Source of the DNA: 0-14-0-80-60-11 sp049322355
GTDB lineage: Bacteria; Desulfobacterota; Desulfobaccia; Desulfobaccales; 0-14-0-80-60-11
DNA: 64,000 bases
Direction of reading: 5' to 3'
Assembly (NCBI GenBank): GCA_049322355.1
Contig: JBMORG010000010.1
Location: forward strand, 62,001-126,000
The translations under genes were made by a program, and so were the position numbers. Positions 28,854 through 36,558 of the stretch are shown here, piece after piece. Position 1 is the first letter of the stretch. Each line of letters starts with the position of its first letter. The notes under the pieces were generated by a model. That model made no database searches. It was not told where the DNA came from and saw only the letters and a list, made by a program, of their open reading frames with translations.

Positions 28854-28959
28854 CGGTCGGCTTTAAAGGTCCAAACCGGAAAGTGAATTCGGGACTAAAA
28901 CCTTCGGCAATGATGCGGGGGTAAGGCCCTCTTGCAGTGATTTTTTTTGCAATTTTTTA

Positions 28960-28988
28960 TTGACAAAAGCCGAGACCCAATTTAATAT
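28960..28988 (+). promoter_or_regulatory. Strong sigma-70-type promoter for the porin
   Basis: TTGACA at 28960-28965, exact 17-bp spacer, TAATAT at 28983-28988. The transcript would have a leader of about 110 bases before ATG 29108, with a purine-rich AAGGGGGGAA ribosome-binding site. Confidence 0.8.
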
Positions 28989-29107
28989 GGCCGTGGATAA
29001 AACCCATGGACGAAAGGAGGTGGGAGAGAAATCAACGATAACCGCTAGTTAGGTGAAAACGGAAAGGAGAAACTGGATATTACTTTCCTAAATTAAAGGG
29101 GGGAACT

Positions 29108-30541
29108 ATGAAAAAGATTTTGGCTTTTGCTGTAATTTTGGCCCTGCTGGTTCCCGCGGCCGCGTTCGCGGCAGCGGAATTCACCCTGGGCGGCTTCGTC
29201 AAGCTGGACACCTTCTGGGATTCCACCCAGCAAACCAAAAACATGAATATTGTCCTCCAGCGGGACAACCATACCACTTTCAATCACGGCCGACTGAAGT
29301 GGACGGCCCAGGGCTCCCGGTTTAACCTCACCATCAAAGGGCCCAAAGTGTTTGGAGCTCAGACCAACGGCTTCATCGAAATGGACTTTGACGATGAGGG
29401 GGATGCTCTCCAGACTGCGTCCAACGCTTACGTTCCCCGGCTGCGTCACGCCATGTTCCGGTTCAACTGGCCCACCACCGAACTGCTGTTAGGCCAGTAC
29501 TGGTCCATGTTCTGTGAATGGTATCCGGAAATGGTGGAAGACGGTCCCATGCAGGTTACCGGCGCCCCCACCGCCCGTATGGCTCAGGTTCGCGTGACTC
29601 AGAAATTTGCGGGGGCCTGGACCGTGGCCGGTTTGATCGGGCAACCCAATAACACGGTTGGTGGTCAGGCCTTTTTTACCAGTGCCAACTCCGGTGAGAA
29701 CGCCGAAGCGCCCCAGATCCAGGCGAAACTCGAATTTGCCCAGGACCTGTGGGGCAAGGCGGCGTTTTATGGCCGGCCCACTCCCTTTACCGCCAAGGTT
29801 ACCGCGGGCTGGCAGCGGAACGTCTTTGCCAGCAGCACTAACTTTGCGGGACTGCGCACCTGGGCCGAAAACGCTTATTCACCGAACCTTGCCACCGTAC
29901 AGCTTAATCAGCAGTATTTGAATCCCTGGATGATCATGGGCACCATCTTTGCCCCGATCATTCCGACCCAGAGCGCCAACCTGGCCGGCACCGCCTCCAT
30001 CACCACCCAGTGGTGGATCGGGCAAGGGGTTGACGCCTTTGGCGTCAGCGGCTTCAGCAACTCGCCCCTGTACCGGGCCAGCTCCTTGCGTTTCATCGGA
30101 AATCAGCTGGTCTATAACTACACCCGGGAGTTGCAGAAACGTTATGGCGGTTATGTCCAGGCCCAATACTACTTCAACAACCAGTGGTTCATGAACCTGG
30201 CTTACGGTATGAGCAAGGCCTTTGGCGCCAGCCAGAGCGACCGGGCCGGCGCTGCCTTTAATGCCGTCAATAACCCCAATGCTTATGCCTATGCCGTCAC
30301 TGCTGACATCGCCAAGTTCTACCAGCAGTTTGCGGCGACCTTATGGTACCGGCCGGTTACGGCCATCAAGTTCGGCTTGCAGTACTCCTGGGGTCAGACC
30401 ACTTGGTTCCAGACCACCAGTGGTGGCGCTACCTATGGTGCTGCTCCCTTTAGCAATGCCGTCGCCGGCGTTCCCGTCTTCGACGTTTCCAACACCGGCA
30501 ACGCCAGCCGTGTAGAGTTCGTCGGGTTCTTCTACTTCTAA
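29108..30541 (+). CDS. Outer-membrane porin
   Basis: 477 residues. Signal peptide MKKILAFAVILALLVPAAAFA, then a mature start EFTLGGFVKLDTFWD that is typical of DcaP-like trimeric porins. Alternating aromatic/polar strands continue to a C-terminal VEFVGFFYF, the Phe-ended barrel-assembly signal. Codon use is strongly biased (GCC, CTG, ACC), and promoter and terminator are strong, as expected for an abundant outer-membrane protein. It transports small solutes; selectivity is unknown. Monocistronic. Confidence 0.87.
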   Translation: MKKILAFAVILALLVPAAAFAAAEFTLGGFVKLDTFWDSTQQTKNMNIVLQRDNHTTFNHGRLKWTAQGSRFNLTIKGPKVFGAQTNGFIEMDFDDEGDALQTASNAYVPRLRHAMFRFNWPTTELLLGQYWSMFCEWYPEMVEDGPMQVTGAPTARMAQVRVTQKFAGAWTVAGLIGQPNNTVGGQAFFTSANSGENAEAPQIQAKLEFAQDLWGKAAFYGRPTPFTAKVTAGWQRNVFASSTNFAGLRTWAENAYSPNLATVQLNQQYLNPWMIMGTIFAPIIPTQSANLAGTASITTQWWIGQGVDAFGVSGFSNSPLYRASSLRFIGNQLVYNYTRELQKRYGGYVQAQYYFNNQWFMNLAYGMSKAFGASQSDRAGAAFNAVNNPNAYAYAVTADIAKFYQQFAATLWYRPVTAIKFGLQYSWGQTTWFQTTSGGATYGAAPFSNAVAGVPVFDVSNTGNASRVEFVGFFYF

Positions 30542-30565
30542 GCCAAAAGCCGTTGACTTCAAACA

Positions 30566-30599
30566 GCCCACGGGGTAATATCCCTGTGGGCTTTTTTTT
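30566..30599 (+). terminator. Intrinsic terminator after the porin
   Basis: 10-bp stem GCCCACGGGG / CCCTGTGGGC (one G-U), 6-base loop, then eight T. The heptamer array begins six bases later. Confidence 0.93.
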
Positions 30600-30604
30600 G
30601 AAGA

Positions 30605-30637
30605 CGGTTTTCGGTTTTCAGTTTTCGGTTTTCGGTT
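30605..30637. repeat. Upstream heptamer array of element 1 (CGGTTTT)
   Basis: CGGTTTT, CGGTTTT, CAGTTTT, CGGTTTT and a partial unit: about 4.7 copies, ending six bases before the ATG of the first four-helix-bundle gene. Its reverse complement forms the array at 31051, so the gene lies between inverted arrays. Confidence 0.9.
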
Positions 30638-30643
30638 AAAAAC

Positions 30644-31014
30644 ATGGAGCAAATAGGTTATAAGTCCAGGTCTTACCGAGACTTAGAAGTATGGAAACTG
30701 GCCATCCATTTCGTTAAAGAGGTTTATCAGACAACGAACAATCTTCCGCCTTCGGAAAATTATGGTCTAATTAACCAGATCAGGAGAGCCGCGGTATCAA
30801 TCCCTTCCAATATCGCCGAAGGTCAGGGCAGAAATTCCACCAAAGAATTTAAACAATTTTTGGCAATAAGCCCGGGTTCGGTGGCTGAATTAGAACCCAG
30901 TTAATTATTGCTCAGGAAATAGGATACTTGACTTCTAGTGAACTTAATCCTCTCTTGGCCACCCTTGATAGAATAAGGAAAACGGTCAAGGGCTTAGCAA
31001 AGGGAATAAAATAA
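30644..31014 (+). pseudogene. Four-helix-bundle protein (S23/IVP-like), frameshifted
   Basis: Opens SRSYRDLEVWKLA and contains SIPSNIAEGQGRN, the hallmarks of the four-helix-bundle family first seen in intervening sequences of 23S rRNA genes. After AVAEL-type sequence the frame ends early at 30902-30904. Reading one base over from the sequence GAACCCAG restores E-T-Q-L-I-I-A and continues the family pattern to TAA 31012-31014, so one A is missing relative to the copy at 32592. Either a real inactivating deletion or a sequencing error. About 120 residues if restored. Confidence 0.85.
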
Positions 31015-31050
31015 TGCTTCATTTTATAAGAACTATTGTTTTTCTTTTCT

Positions 31051-31082
31051 CTGAAAACCGGAAACCGAAAACCGAAAACCGG
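31051..31082. repeat. Downstream heptamer array of element 1 (CCGAAAA)
   Basis: CTGAAAA, CCGGAAA, CCGAAAA, CCGAAAA and a partial unit, in inverted orientation to 30605-30637. It ends ten bases before the ATG of the next gene and supplies its GGGAG ribosome-binding site. Confidence 0.88.
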
Positions 31083-31091
31083 GAGTTAAAG

Positions 31092-32237
31092 ATGTCAAAG
31101 AAATTCCAAGAGGCGCTGCGCTTAGGAATAGTCTTATTAGTCGTGGCCACCCTGGGCTGCGGCGCCTGGAGTTCAGTTAAGCAGTGGGCCGGGTATTCCA
31201 CCGGCGAAGAAGATGAAGAAACCGCGCCTCCGGAGGCCCAGCAAGAGACGGTTATGATCGACGGCAAGCCCTATGTCCGCAGTAAAAACCCTTACTGGCT
31301 CACGTATCCCGATCAGCCTGAGTATATCTATGTGGAAAAGGGCAGGGAATTCTATGGGATGCAGCATTATCTGATTCAATCCCTGGCCAAGGCAGTCGGA
31401 GCGCAACAACAAAAGGCCGCGGGCAAAACCATTCCTCCGGATAAACTCCAGGAATTGGTGCGGGCCGAAGTGGACCGCATCCTCCGGGAACAGGGGCTGG
31501 GGGGCTTCGTTTCCCAGGCCAAGGGAGGCGAATCCATGGCGGTGGTGGGCCGGGCCGTGGCGGTCATTCCGGATCTGGATACGCCCAAAAGCATGGACGG
31601 GTTAAATCGCACCCTGGCCATGGCCTTGGGTGAAGCCATGGGCCGGACCAAAGACCTGAAGGTGAGCAACCCGACCCAGGTGGACGAGGCCTTGCGCAAG
31701 GCCGGTGTGGCCGGGAAGCTTCCCCTGGCTCCCAATATTAAAGCCCTGGGGGATGCCCTGGGGGTGCAGGGTATCGTCCTCACCGGGATTATTCCACCGG
31801 AGGGCGGCTCGCAAGGGGCCATGGTCCTGCAAGTTTATGACACCTTTACCGGTCTCCAGGAAGATTCCATCGTTGCTCCTGCGACCGGGGCGGTTAACTA
31901 CGAGACCGTTACCAAGTTCGCTCAGAACAATGCCCTGCGAATGGCCGGAGATCTCGTTAAAATTCCCTGGTTCGGGCGGGTGGAATTCGTCAAGGAAGAC
32001 AAGGTTTATCTAAACCTGGGCCAGGGTTCCGGGCTTAAGGTAGGTGACCGCCTCAAGGTGGTGGAGCCGGGCAAAGAGGTGGTCAATCCCCAAACCCGTG
32101 CGGTCTTGGGTTACACTGCCGACGTGCCTCAAGGCGAGATCAAGGTGACGGAACTTCTGGGCAACAGCGGCGCCGTGGCCACGCCGCTGAGCGGCGGCCC
32201 CTTCAAATCTAATGATAAGGTGAAGGCGGTCAAGTAA
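31092..32237 (+). CDS. Lipoprotein with FlgT-C-like C-terminal domain
   Basis: 381 residues from ATG 31092 (GGGAG upstream); an ATG at 31014 would read through the heptamer array. Signal peptide with lipobox ATLGC. A middle domain (about 140-280), with AVVGRAVAVIPDLDTP and ALGDALGVQGIVLTG, resembles curli-assembly/CsgG- or TolB-N-like folds that bind and secrete envelope factors. The last ~90 residues (VYLNLGQGSGLKVGDRLKVV) match the FlgT C-terminal type of small beta domain. Envelope protein of unknown role, lying exactly between two heptamer-flanked elements. Confidence 0.65.
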   Translation: MSKKFQEALRLGIVLLVVATLGCGAWSSVKQWAGYSTGEEDEETAPPEAQQETVMIDGKPYVRSKNPYWLTYPDQPEYIYVEKGREFYGMQHYLIQSLAKAVGAQQQKAAGKTIPPDKLQELVRAEVDRILREQGLGGFVSQAKGGESMAVVGRAVAVIPDLDTPKSMDGLNRTLAMALGEAMGRTKDLKVSNPTQVDEALRKAGVAGKLPLAPNIKALGDALGVQGIVLTGIIPPEGGSQGAMVLQVYDTFTGLQEDSIVAPATGAVNYETVTKFAQNNALRMAGDLVKIPWFGRVEFVKEDKVYLNLGQGSGLKVGDRLKVVEPGKEVVNPQTRAVLGYTADVPQGEIKVTELLGNSGAVATPLSGGPFKSNDKVKAVK

Positions 32238-32240
32238 AGG

Positions 32241-32324
32241 CTGTTTTCTGTTTTCTGTTTTCTGTTTTCTGTTTTCTGTTTTCTGTTTTCTGTTTTCTGT
32301 TTTCTGTTTTCTGTTTTCTGTTTT
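32241..32324. repeat. Heptamer array of element 2, 12 x CTGTTTT (left of gap)
   Basis: Twelve perfect CTGTTTT units, starting three bases after the lipoprotein stop codon. The following 43 bases (to 32367) lead to an ATG, where the contig ends in N. Copy number may be compressed by the assembler. Confidence 0.95.
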
Positions 32325-32367
32325 CAAAATTTTTATATGTTACCACAGTTTCGGAGAAAAATAAATG

Positions 32368-32467
32368 NNNNNNNNNNNNNNNNNNNNNNNNNNNNNNNNN
32401 NNNNNNNNNNNNNNNNNNNNNNNNNNNNNNNNNNNNNNNNNNNNNNNNNNNNNNNNNNNNNNNNNNN
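32368..32467. other. Assembly gap of exactly 100 N
   Basis: The 127 bases left of the gap (32241-32367) are identical to the 127 bases right of it (32468-32594). This is what two contigs sharing one k-mer of 127 look like when a scaffolder joins them without merging. The gap length is a placeholder. Confidence 0.9.
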
Positions 32468-32551
32468 CTGTTTTCTGTTTTCTGTTTTCTGTTTTCTGTT
32501 TTCTGTTTTCTGTTTTCTGTTTTCTGTTTTCTGTTTTCTGTTTTCTGTTTT
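32468..32551. repeat. Heptamer array, 12 x CTGTTTT (right of gap)
   Basis: Identical to 32241-32324 and possibly the same physical array. It is followed by the leader and ATG of the intact four-helix-bundle gene. Confidence 0.9.
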
Positions 32552-32591
32552 CAAAATTTTTATATGTTACCACAGTTTCGGAGAAAAATAA

Positions 32592-32963
32592 ATGGAGGAG
32601 AGGCCCCAAAAGTCCAGGTCATACAGAGACCTGGATGTCTGGAAGCTGGCCCTGGATCTTGTTAAAGATATATATTTGATGACCGGGACATTTCCCCAGG
32701 CAGAGCTTTACGGGCTGACGAGTCAGATTCGAAGAGCGGCGGTTTCCATTCCTTCTAACATTGCTGAAGGCCAAAGCCGGAACTCCTTCAAGGAATTCAA
32801 GCAATTTCTATCAATTGCCTTAGGTTCCCTGGCAGAAATTGAAACACAATTGATAATCGCCAACGAGATAGGCTACCTGGCTTCGGCCGAGATCGACAAG
32901 TTCCTGGTCAGAGTGGATACCATTAGAAAAATGATTAAAGCCCTAACGCATAGCCTAAAATGA
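32592..32963 (+). CDS. Four-helix-bundle protein (S23/IVP-like), intact
   Basis: 123 residues. SRSYRDLDVWKLALDLV, SIPSNIAEGQSRNS, EFKQFLSIALGSLAEIETQL are all family hallmarks. Homologues encoded in 23S rRNA intervening sequences, and the related bAvd protein of diversity-generating retroelements, form basic pentameric barrels that bind nucleic acid. CGGAG lies upstream of the ATG. The gene is bracketed by (CTGTTTT)12 upstream and (CAGAAAA)3 downstream, inverted to each other. Roughly 60 percent similar to the frameshifted copy at 30644, so the two elements are old relatives, not recent duplicates. No reverse transcriptase or transposase is near. Confidence 0.9.
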   Translation: MEERPQKSRSYRDLDVWKLALDLVKDIYLMTGTFPQAELYGLTSQIRRAAVSIPSNIAEGQSRNSFKEFKQFLSIALGSLAEIETQLIIANEIGYLASAEIDKFLVRVDTIRKMIKALTHSLK

Positions 32964-32987
32964 AGCCCAGCAATGAGCGGTTTTTCA

Positions 32988-33014
32988 CAGAAAACAGAAA
33001 ACAGAAAACAGAAA
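32988..33014. repeat. Downstream heptamer array of element 2 (CAGAAAA)
   Basis: Three full CAGAAAA units plus a partial, inverted relative to the CTGTTTT array. Immediately joined to a partial repeat of the gene's 3' end. Confidence 0.9.
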
Positions 33015-33111
33015 GATAGGCTACCTGGCTTCGGCCGAGATCGACAAGTTCCTGGTCAGAGTGGATACCATTAGAAAAATGATTAAAGCCCTATCGCATA
33101 GCCTAAAATAA
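33014..33111 (+). pseudogene. 3' fragment of the four-helix-bundle gene (copy B)
   Basis: Repeats the 3' end of the intact gene from about 32866 to the stop, with two substitutions (CTATCG for CTAACG; stop TAA for TGA). The left junction falls inside the CAGAAAA array. No start codon. Confidence 0.9.
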
Positions 33112-33135
33112 AGCCCAGCAATGAGCGGTTTTTCA

Positions 33136-33150
33136 CAGAAAACAGAAAAC
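33136..33150. repeat. Two-unit CAGAAAA array behind fragment B
   Basis: Two CAGAAAA units and one base, following the same 25-base spacer (ending GCGGTTTTTCA) seen after the intact gene. Fragment C is joined directly to it. Confidence 0.85.
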
Positions 33151-33375
33151 TATATTTCCACTCCTTCTAACATTGCTGAAGGCCAAAGCCGGAACTCCTT
33201 CAAGGAATTCAAGCAATTTCTATCAATTGCCTTAGGTTCCCTGGCAGAAATTGAAACACAATTGATAATCGCCAACGAGATAGGCTACCTGGCTTCGGCC
33301 GAGATCGACAAGTTCCTGGTCAGAGTGGATACCATTAGAAAAATGATTAAAGCCCTAACGCATAGCCTAAAATGA
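33151..33375 (+). pseudogene. 3' two-thirds of the four-helix-bundle gene (copy C)
   Basis: Matches 32744-32963 almost exactly, including the TGA stop, with only the first few bases differing at the junction (ATATTTCCAC for GGTTTCCATT). An ORF from 33121 reads through but starts in spacer DNA, so it is not a real N-terminus. Lacks the first ~50 residues. Confidence 0.88.
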
Positions 33376-33399
33376 AGCCCAGCAATGAGCGGTTTTTCA

Positions 33400-33427
33400 C
33401 AGAAAACAGAAAACAGAACACAGAAAA
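33400..33427. repeat. Terminal CAGAAAA array next to serS
   Basis: Four heptamers (third altered to CAGAACA). The last base abuts the reverse-strand stop codon of serS, so the composite element fills the whole space between the two convergent stop codons. Confidence 0.88.
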
Positions 33428-34702
33428 CTATATCTTCTCCATTCCCCCCATATACGGCCTGAGCTTCTCCGGTAGCATGACGCTGCCGTCGGCCTGCTGG
33501 TAGTTCTCCAGGATGGCCACCAGGGTGCGCCCCACCGCCAGGCCGGAGCCGTTCAGGGTGTGGACCAGTTCCGTGCCCTTGGAGCCGGGGCGGCGGAAGC
33601 GGATGCCGGCCCGCCGGGCCTGGTAGGTTTCGAAATTGCTGCATGACGAAATTTCCCGGTAGAGTTCCTGCCCCGGCAACCAGACCTCGATGTCATAGGT
33701 CTTAGCCGCGGCAAAACCCATATCCCCGGTGCACAGGACCACCACCCGGTAGTGCAGGCCTAATTCCTGCAAGACTTCTTCCGCATCGGCCAGCAGCCGC
33801 TCCAACTCGTCGTAGGAATTCTCCGGCAAGGTGAACTTCACCAGTTCCACCTTGTTGAACTGATGCTGGCGAATCAGGCCCCTAACGTCCTTGCCGTAGG
33901 AACCGGCCTCGGACCGGAAACAGGGGGTGTAAGCAGTATAATATAGAGGCAGGTCTTCGGCCTTGAGAATTTCATCGCGATGGATGTTGGTGACCGGCAC
34001 CTCCGCGGTGGGCACCAGGAAATAGTTCAAGCCTTCCAGTTTAAAGAGGTCCTCCTGAAACTTGGGCAGCTGGCCAGTACCCAAAAGAGAGTCGGCATTG
34101 GCGATAAACGGCGGCAGCACCTCCAGATAGCCGTGCTTCTTGGTGTGCAAATCCAGCATGAAGTTGATCAGGGCTCTTTCCAGCAGAGCTCCGGCTCCCT
34201 TCAAGAGGGCGAAGCGGGCTCCGGTGATCTTGGCGGCCCGTTCGAAATCCAAAATACCCAGGTTCTCCCCGATGTCCCAATGGGCCTGAGGCGTAAAGTC
34301 GAACTCCGGAGCCTGCCCCCAGGTCCGCACCACCGGATTGTCTTCGGCAGACGCCCCGAGGGGCACCGATTCGTGGGGGAGGTTGGGGAGGTTGAGAAGG
34401 AACTCCCGCACCCAGGAATCCTGGGCCTCGGCCTGGGCCTCCAGGTCTTTACTTTCATCATTGATCGCGGTAACCCGGTCCCTCAGGGGCTGGGCCTCAT
34501 CGCGATTGCCGGCCTTCATCAAGGCCCCCACCTCTTTGGACAGGGTGTTGCGTTCATGGCGCAACTCTTCCAGGCGGGTAAGCAAACGGCGGCGTTCGGT
34601 CTCCCGCCGGAGGTACTCATCCAGGGCAATTTCCTGGCCCCGGTTTTTTAAGGCCTGTTCCACTTTATCCAGGTTTTCCCGCACAAATTTTATATCCAGC
34701 AT
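33428..34702 (-). CDS. serS: Seryl-tRNA synthetase
   Basis: 424 residues, normal length. N-terminal tRNA-binding coiled coil (about 30-105), then the class II core: motif 2 CFRSEAGSYGKDVRGLIR and motif 3 NGSGLAVGRTLVAILENYQ with its Arg. Charges tRNA-Ser, and tRNA-Sec before conversion to selenocysteine, which matters here because a selenoprotein is encoded at 51037. Head of a run of - strand housekeeping genes. Confidence 0.97.
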   Translation of the reverse strand: MLDIKFVRENLDKVEQALKNRGQEIALDEYLRRETERRRLLTRLEELRHERNTLSKEVGALMKAGNRDEAQPLRDRVTAINDESKDLEAQAEAQDSWVREFLLNLPNLPHESVPLGASAEDNPVVRTWGQAPEFDFTPQAHWDIGENLGILDFERAAKITGARFALLKGAGALLERALINFMLDLHTKKHGYLEVLPPFIANADSLLGTGQLPKFQEDLFKLEGLNYFLVPTAEVPVTNIHRDEILKAEDLPLYYTAYTPCFRSEAGSYGKDVRGLIRQHQFNKVELVKFTLPENSYDELERLLADAEEVLQELGLHYRVVVLCTGDMGFAAAKTYDIEVWLPGQELYREISSCSNFETYQARRAGIRFRRPGSKGTELVHTLNGSGLAVGRTLVAILENYQQADGSVMLPEKLRPYMGGMEKI

Positions 34703-34750
34703 GAGTTAGTCCATACGCCACCGGGGGGAGGCGTTACCTTTTTTGGATAA

Positions 34751-35509
34751 TTACTTGATCTCTTCGATGAGGCGCACCAATCCATCCGCGTCCTGGCGCT
34801 GAATGAAATAGAGAATATCGGCCACTGCCCCCTCCAGGGCCCGAAGCACCATTCGGTTGGCGGGATTCTGCAGCTGAATGCAGGCGTAAAGTTTGGCGTC
34901 CTGGCTCAGCAGGCGGCGGGCCAGAGTGTGCAGGGTGGCAAAGGTGGGGGTGGAAAATTCCTCCAGGTCGTCCGGCGAGACCCCCAACTCCTGGATGACC
35001 GACCCGAAAGAGATGAGCAGGAAATGCGCCAGTCCCTGAACCACGGCCATAAGGCGGTCATGCTCCGCGGCGCTGGTAACCTTCACCCGGGCCCCCGCCT
35101 GGGCCAGCAGGTTGTGCAGCCATTGAAACCAACGCTCCCCGCGCCCCTGGCACAGCACCACGGTCCGCCCGGCGATGGACTCCTCCCCGGGGCCGAAGAG
35201 GGGATGGGTGCCCACCACTTCACCGGGGAAAGCCGACAGCATGGCCGCCATGGGCCTTTGTTTTACTGAAGTCAGGTCCATCAAGGCCGCGTTTGGCTTC
35301 AGGTGTGGGGCCACTTCCTGGGCCAACTCGGGAACCTTGGGGATGGGGACCGAGAGAACCACCACGTCGGCCAGGGCCGCCACCTCAGACGCGGTCTGGG
35401 GGGTGTCAACGTCGGCCACCAGGACTTCCAGACCCTTGCTTTCAAAGAAGCGTTTAAACCAGCGGCCCATCTGCCCGTTGCCGCCGATTATGGCGATTTT
35501 GGGTTTCAT
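34751..35509 (-). CDS. tyrA: Prephenate dehydrogenase-like protein
   Basis: 252 residues. N-terminal NAD(P)-binding fold IIGGNGQMGRWF, then VLSVPIPKV, and the prephenate dehydrogenase blocks MDLTSVK and GTHPLFGPG with the catalytic His. Makes 4-hydroxyphenylpyruvate for tyrosine. No chorismate mutase domain is fused. Its ATG overlaps the aroC stop (ATGA), giving an aroK-aroC-tyrA operon for aromatic amino acids. Confidence 0.9.
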   Translation of the reverse strand: MKPKIAIIGGNGQMGRWFKRFFESKGLEVLVADVDTPQTASEVAALADVVVLSVPIPKVPELAQEVAPHLKPNAALMDLTSVKQRPMAAMLSAFPGEVVGTHPLFGPGEESIAGRTVVLCQGRGERWFQWLHNLLAQAGARVKVTSAAEHDRLMAVVQGLAHFLLISFGSVIQELGVSPDDLEEFSTPTFATLHTLARRLLSQDAKLYACIQLQNPANRMVLRALEGAVADILYFIQRQDADGLVRLIEEIK

Positions 35510-36558
35510 CTGATGGCCTTTTGACGCAGGAGAAAGTCTGCCAGGGTGAGGCGCACCATGGCGGTAATTACCGGGACGATGCGAGGAATGGCGCTGATGT
35601 CGTGTCTCCCCTTGATTGTGAGGGTGCGGGGTTGGCCCTCCAGATCAATGGTCTGCTGTTCCCGGGCGATGGAAGGAATGGGCTTCACCGCGGCATTGAT
35701 AATGATATCGGCACCGTTGGAAATTCCTGCCAGTATGCCCCCGGCGTTATTGGAGGCGAAGCCCCCGGGAATCAGAGGATCATTGTTCTCCGACCCCAGC
35801 ATCCGGGCCGCGGCAAAGCCAGCCCCGATTTCCACCCCCTTAACCGCGCCCACAGACATCACCGCGTAGGCCAGGGCCGCGTCCAGTTTATCGAAGACCG
35901 GTTCTCCCAATCCCGCCGGGCAACCCCGAACCCGCACCTGGACCACCCCGCCCAGGGAATCTCCCTGGGACCTGACTTCCTGGACCCGGGCATTCATGGC
36001 GGCGATGACCTCGGGGTCGGGGCAGGCATAGGGATTATCCCAAATTCGGTTTTCGTCCAGTCTTTGGGCCCGAACTCCACCCAGTTCCAGGGTATAAGCC
36101 ACCACTTCGATGCCATGTTGGTCCAATATTTTTTGTGCCACTGCGCCCGCAGCCACCCGGGCTGCGGTTTCCCGGGCGGAGGCCCGGCCCCCGCCCCGGT
36201 GGTCCCGGATGCCGTATTTGGCCTGATAGGTAAAATCACCGTGGCCGGGACGGAATAGGTTCCGGAGTGCGTCATAATCCTGGCTCTTAACATCCCGGTT
36301 GAAAATGATCAGGCTGATAGGGGTGCCAGTGGTCAGACCCTCAAACACCCCGGACAGAATCTCAACTTTATCCGGTTCCCGGCGGCTGGTGGCATGGGCC
36401 TGCACTCCCGGGCGGCGCCGGGCCAGTTCCGCTTCGACGTCGGCGACACTGAGGGACAAACGGGGCGGGCAGCCGTCAATAACGGCTCCCAGGGCCGGGC
36501 CGTGGGACTCTCCCCAGGTGGTCACCCTAAACAAACGTCCGATGGTGTTACCCGCCAA
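35506..36558 (-). CDS. aroC: Chorismate synthase
   Basis: 350 residues starting at TTG 36558, with GGAGG nine bases upstream. GRLFRVTTWGESHGPALG is the N-terminal signature with the catalytic His; RPGHGDFTYQAKYG, RGGGRASARET and the SNNAGGI-type FMN region are present. Removes phosphate from EPSP to form chorismate. Overlaps aroK by 11 bp. Confidence 0.97.
   Translation of the reverse strand: MAGNTIGRLFRVTTWGESHGPALGAVIDGCPPRLSLSVADVEAELARRRPGVQAHATSRREPDKVEILSGVFEGLTTGTPISLIIFNRDVKSQDYDALRNLFRPGHGDFTYQAKYGIRDHRGGGRASARETAARVAAGAVAQKILDQHGIEVVAYTLELGGVRAQRLDENRIWDNPYACPDPEVIAAMNARVQEVRSQGDSLGGVVQVRVRGCPAGLGEPVFDKLDAALAYAVMSVGAVKGVEIGAGFAAARMLGSENNDPLIPGGFASNNAGGILAGISNGADIIINAAVKPIPSIAREQQTIDLEGQPRTLTIKGRHDISAIPRIVPVITAMVRLTLADFLLRQKAIR

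Noticed and set aside
32010..32609. ORFs reading the heptamer arrays (ENRKQKT repeats) or crossing the N gap
   Set aside because: Pure translation of a 7-bp tandem repeat or of N bases; no coding support.
33121..33375. ORF of 84 residues as an independent four-helix-bundle gene
   Set aside because: Its first ~12 codons are spacer and heptamer DNA fused to a truncated copy; the N-terminal helix is missing, so it is listed as a gene fragment.
32241..33427. CRISPR array
   Set aside because: Repeat unit is 7 bp without spacers; no cas genes in the window.
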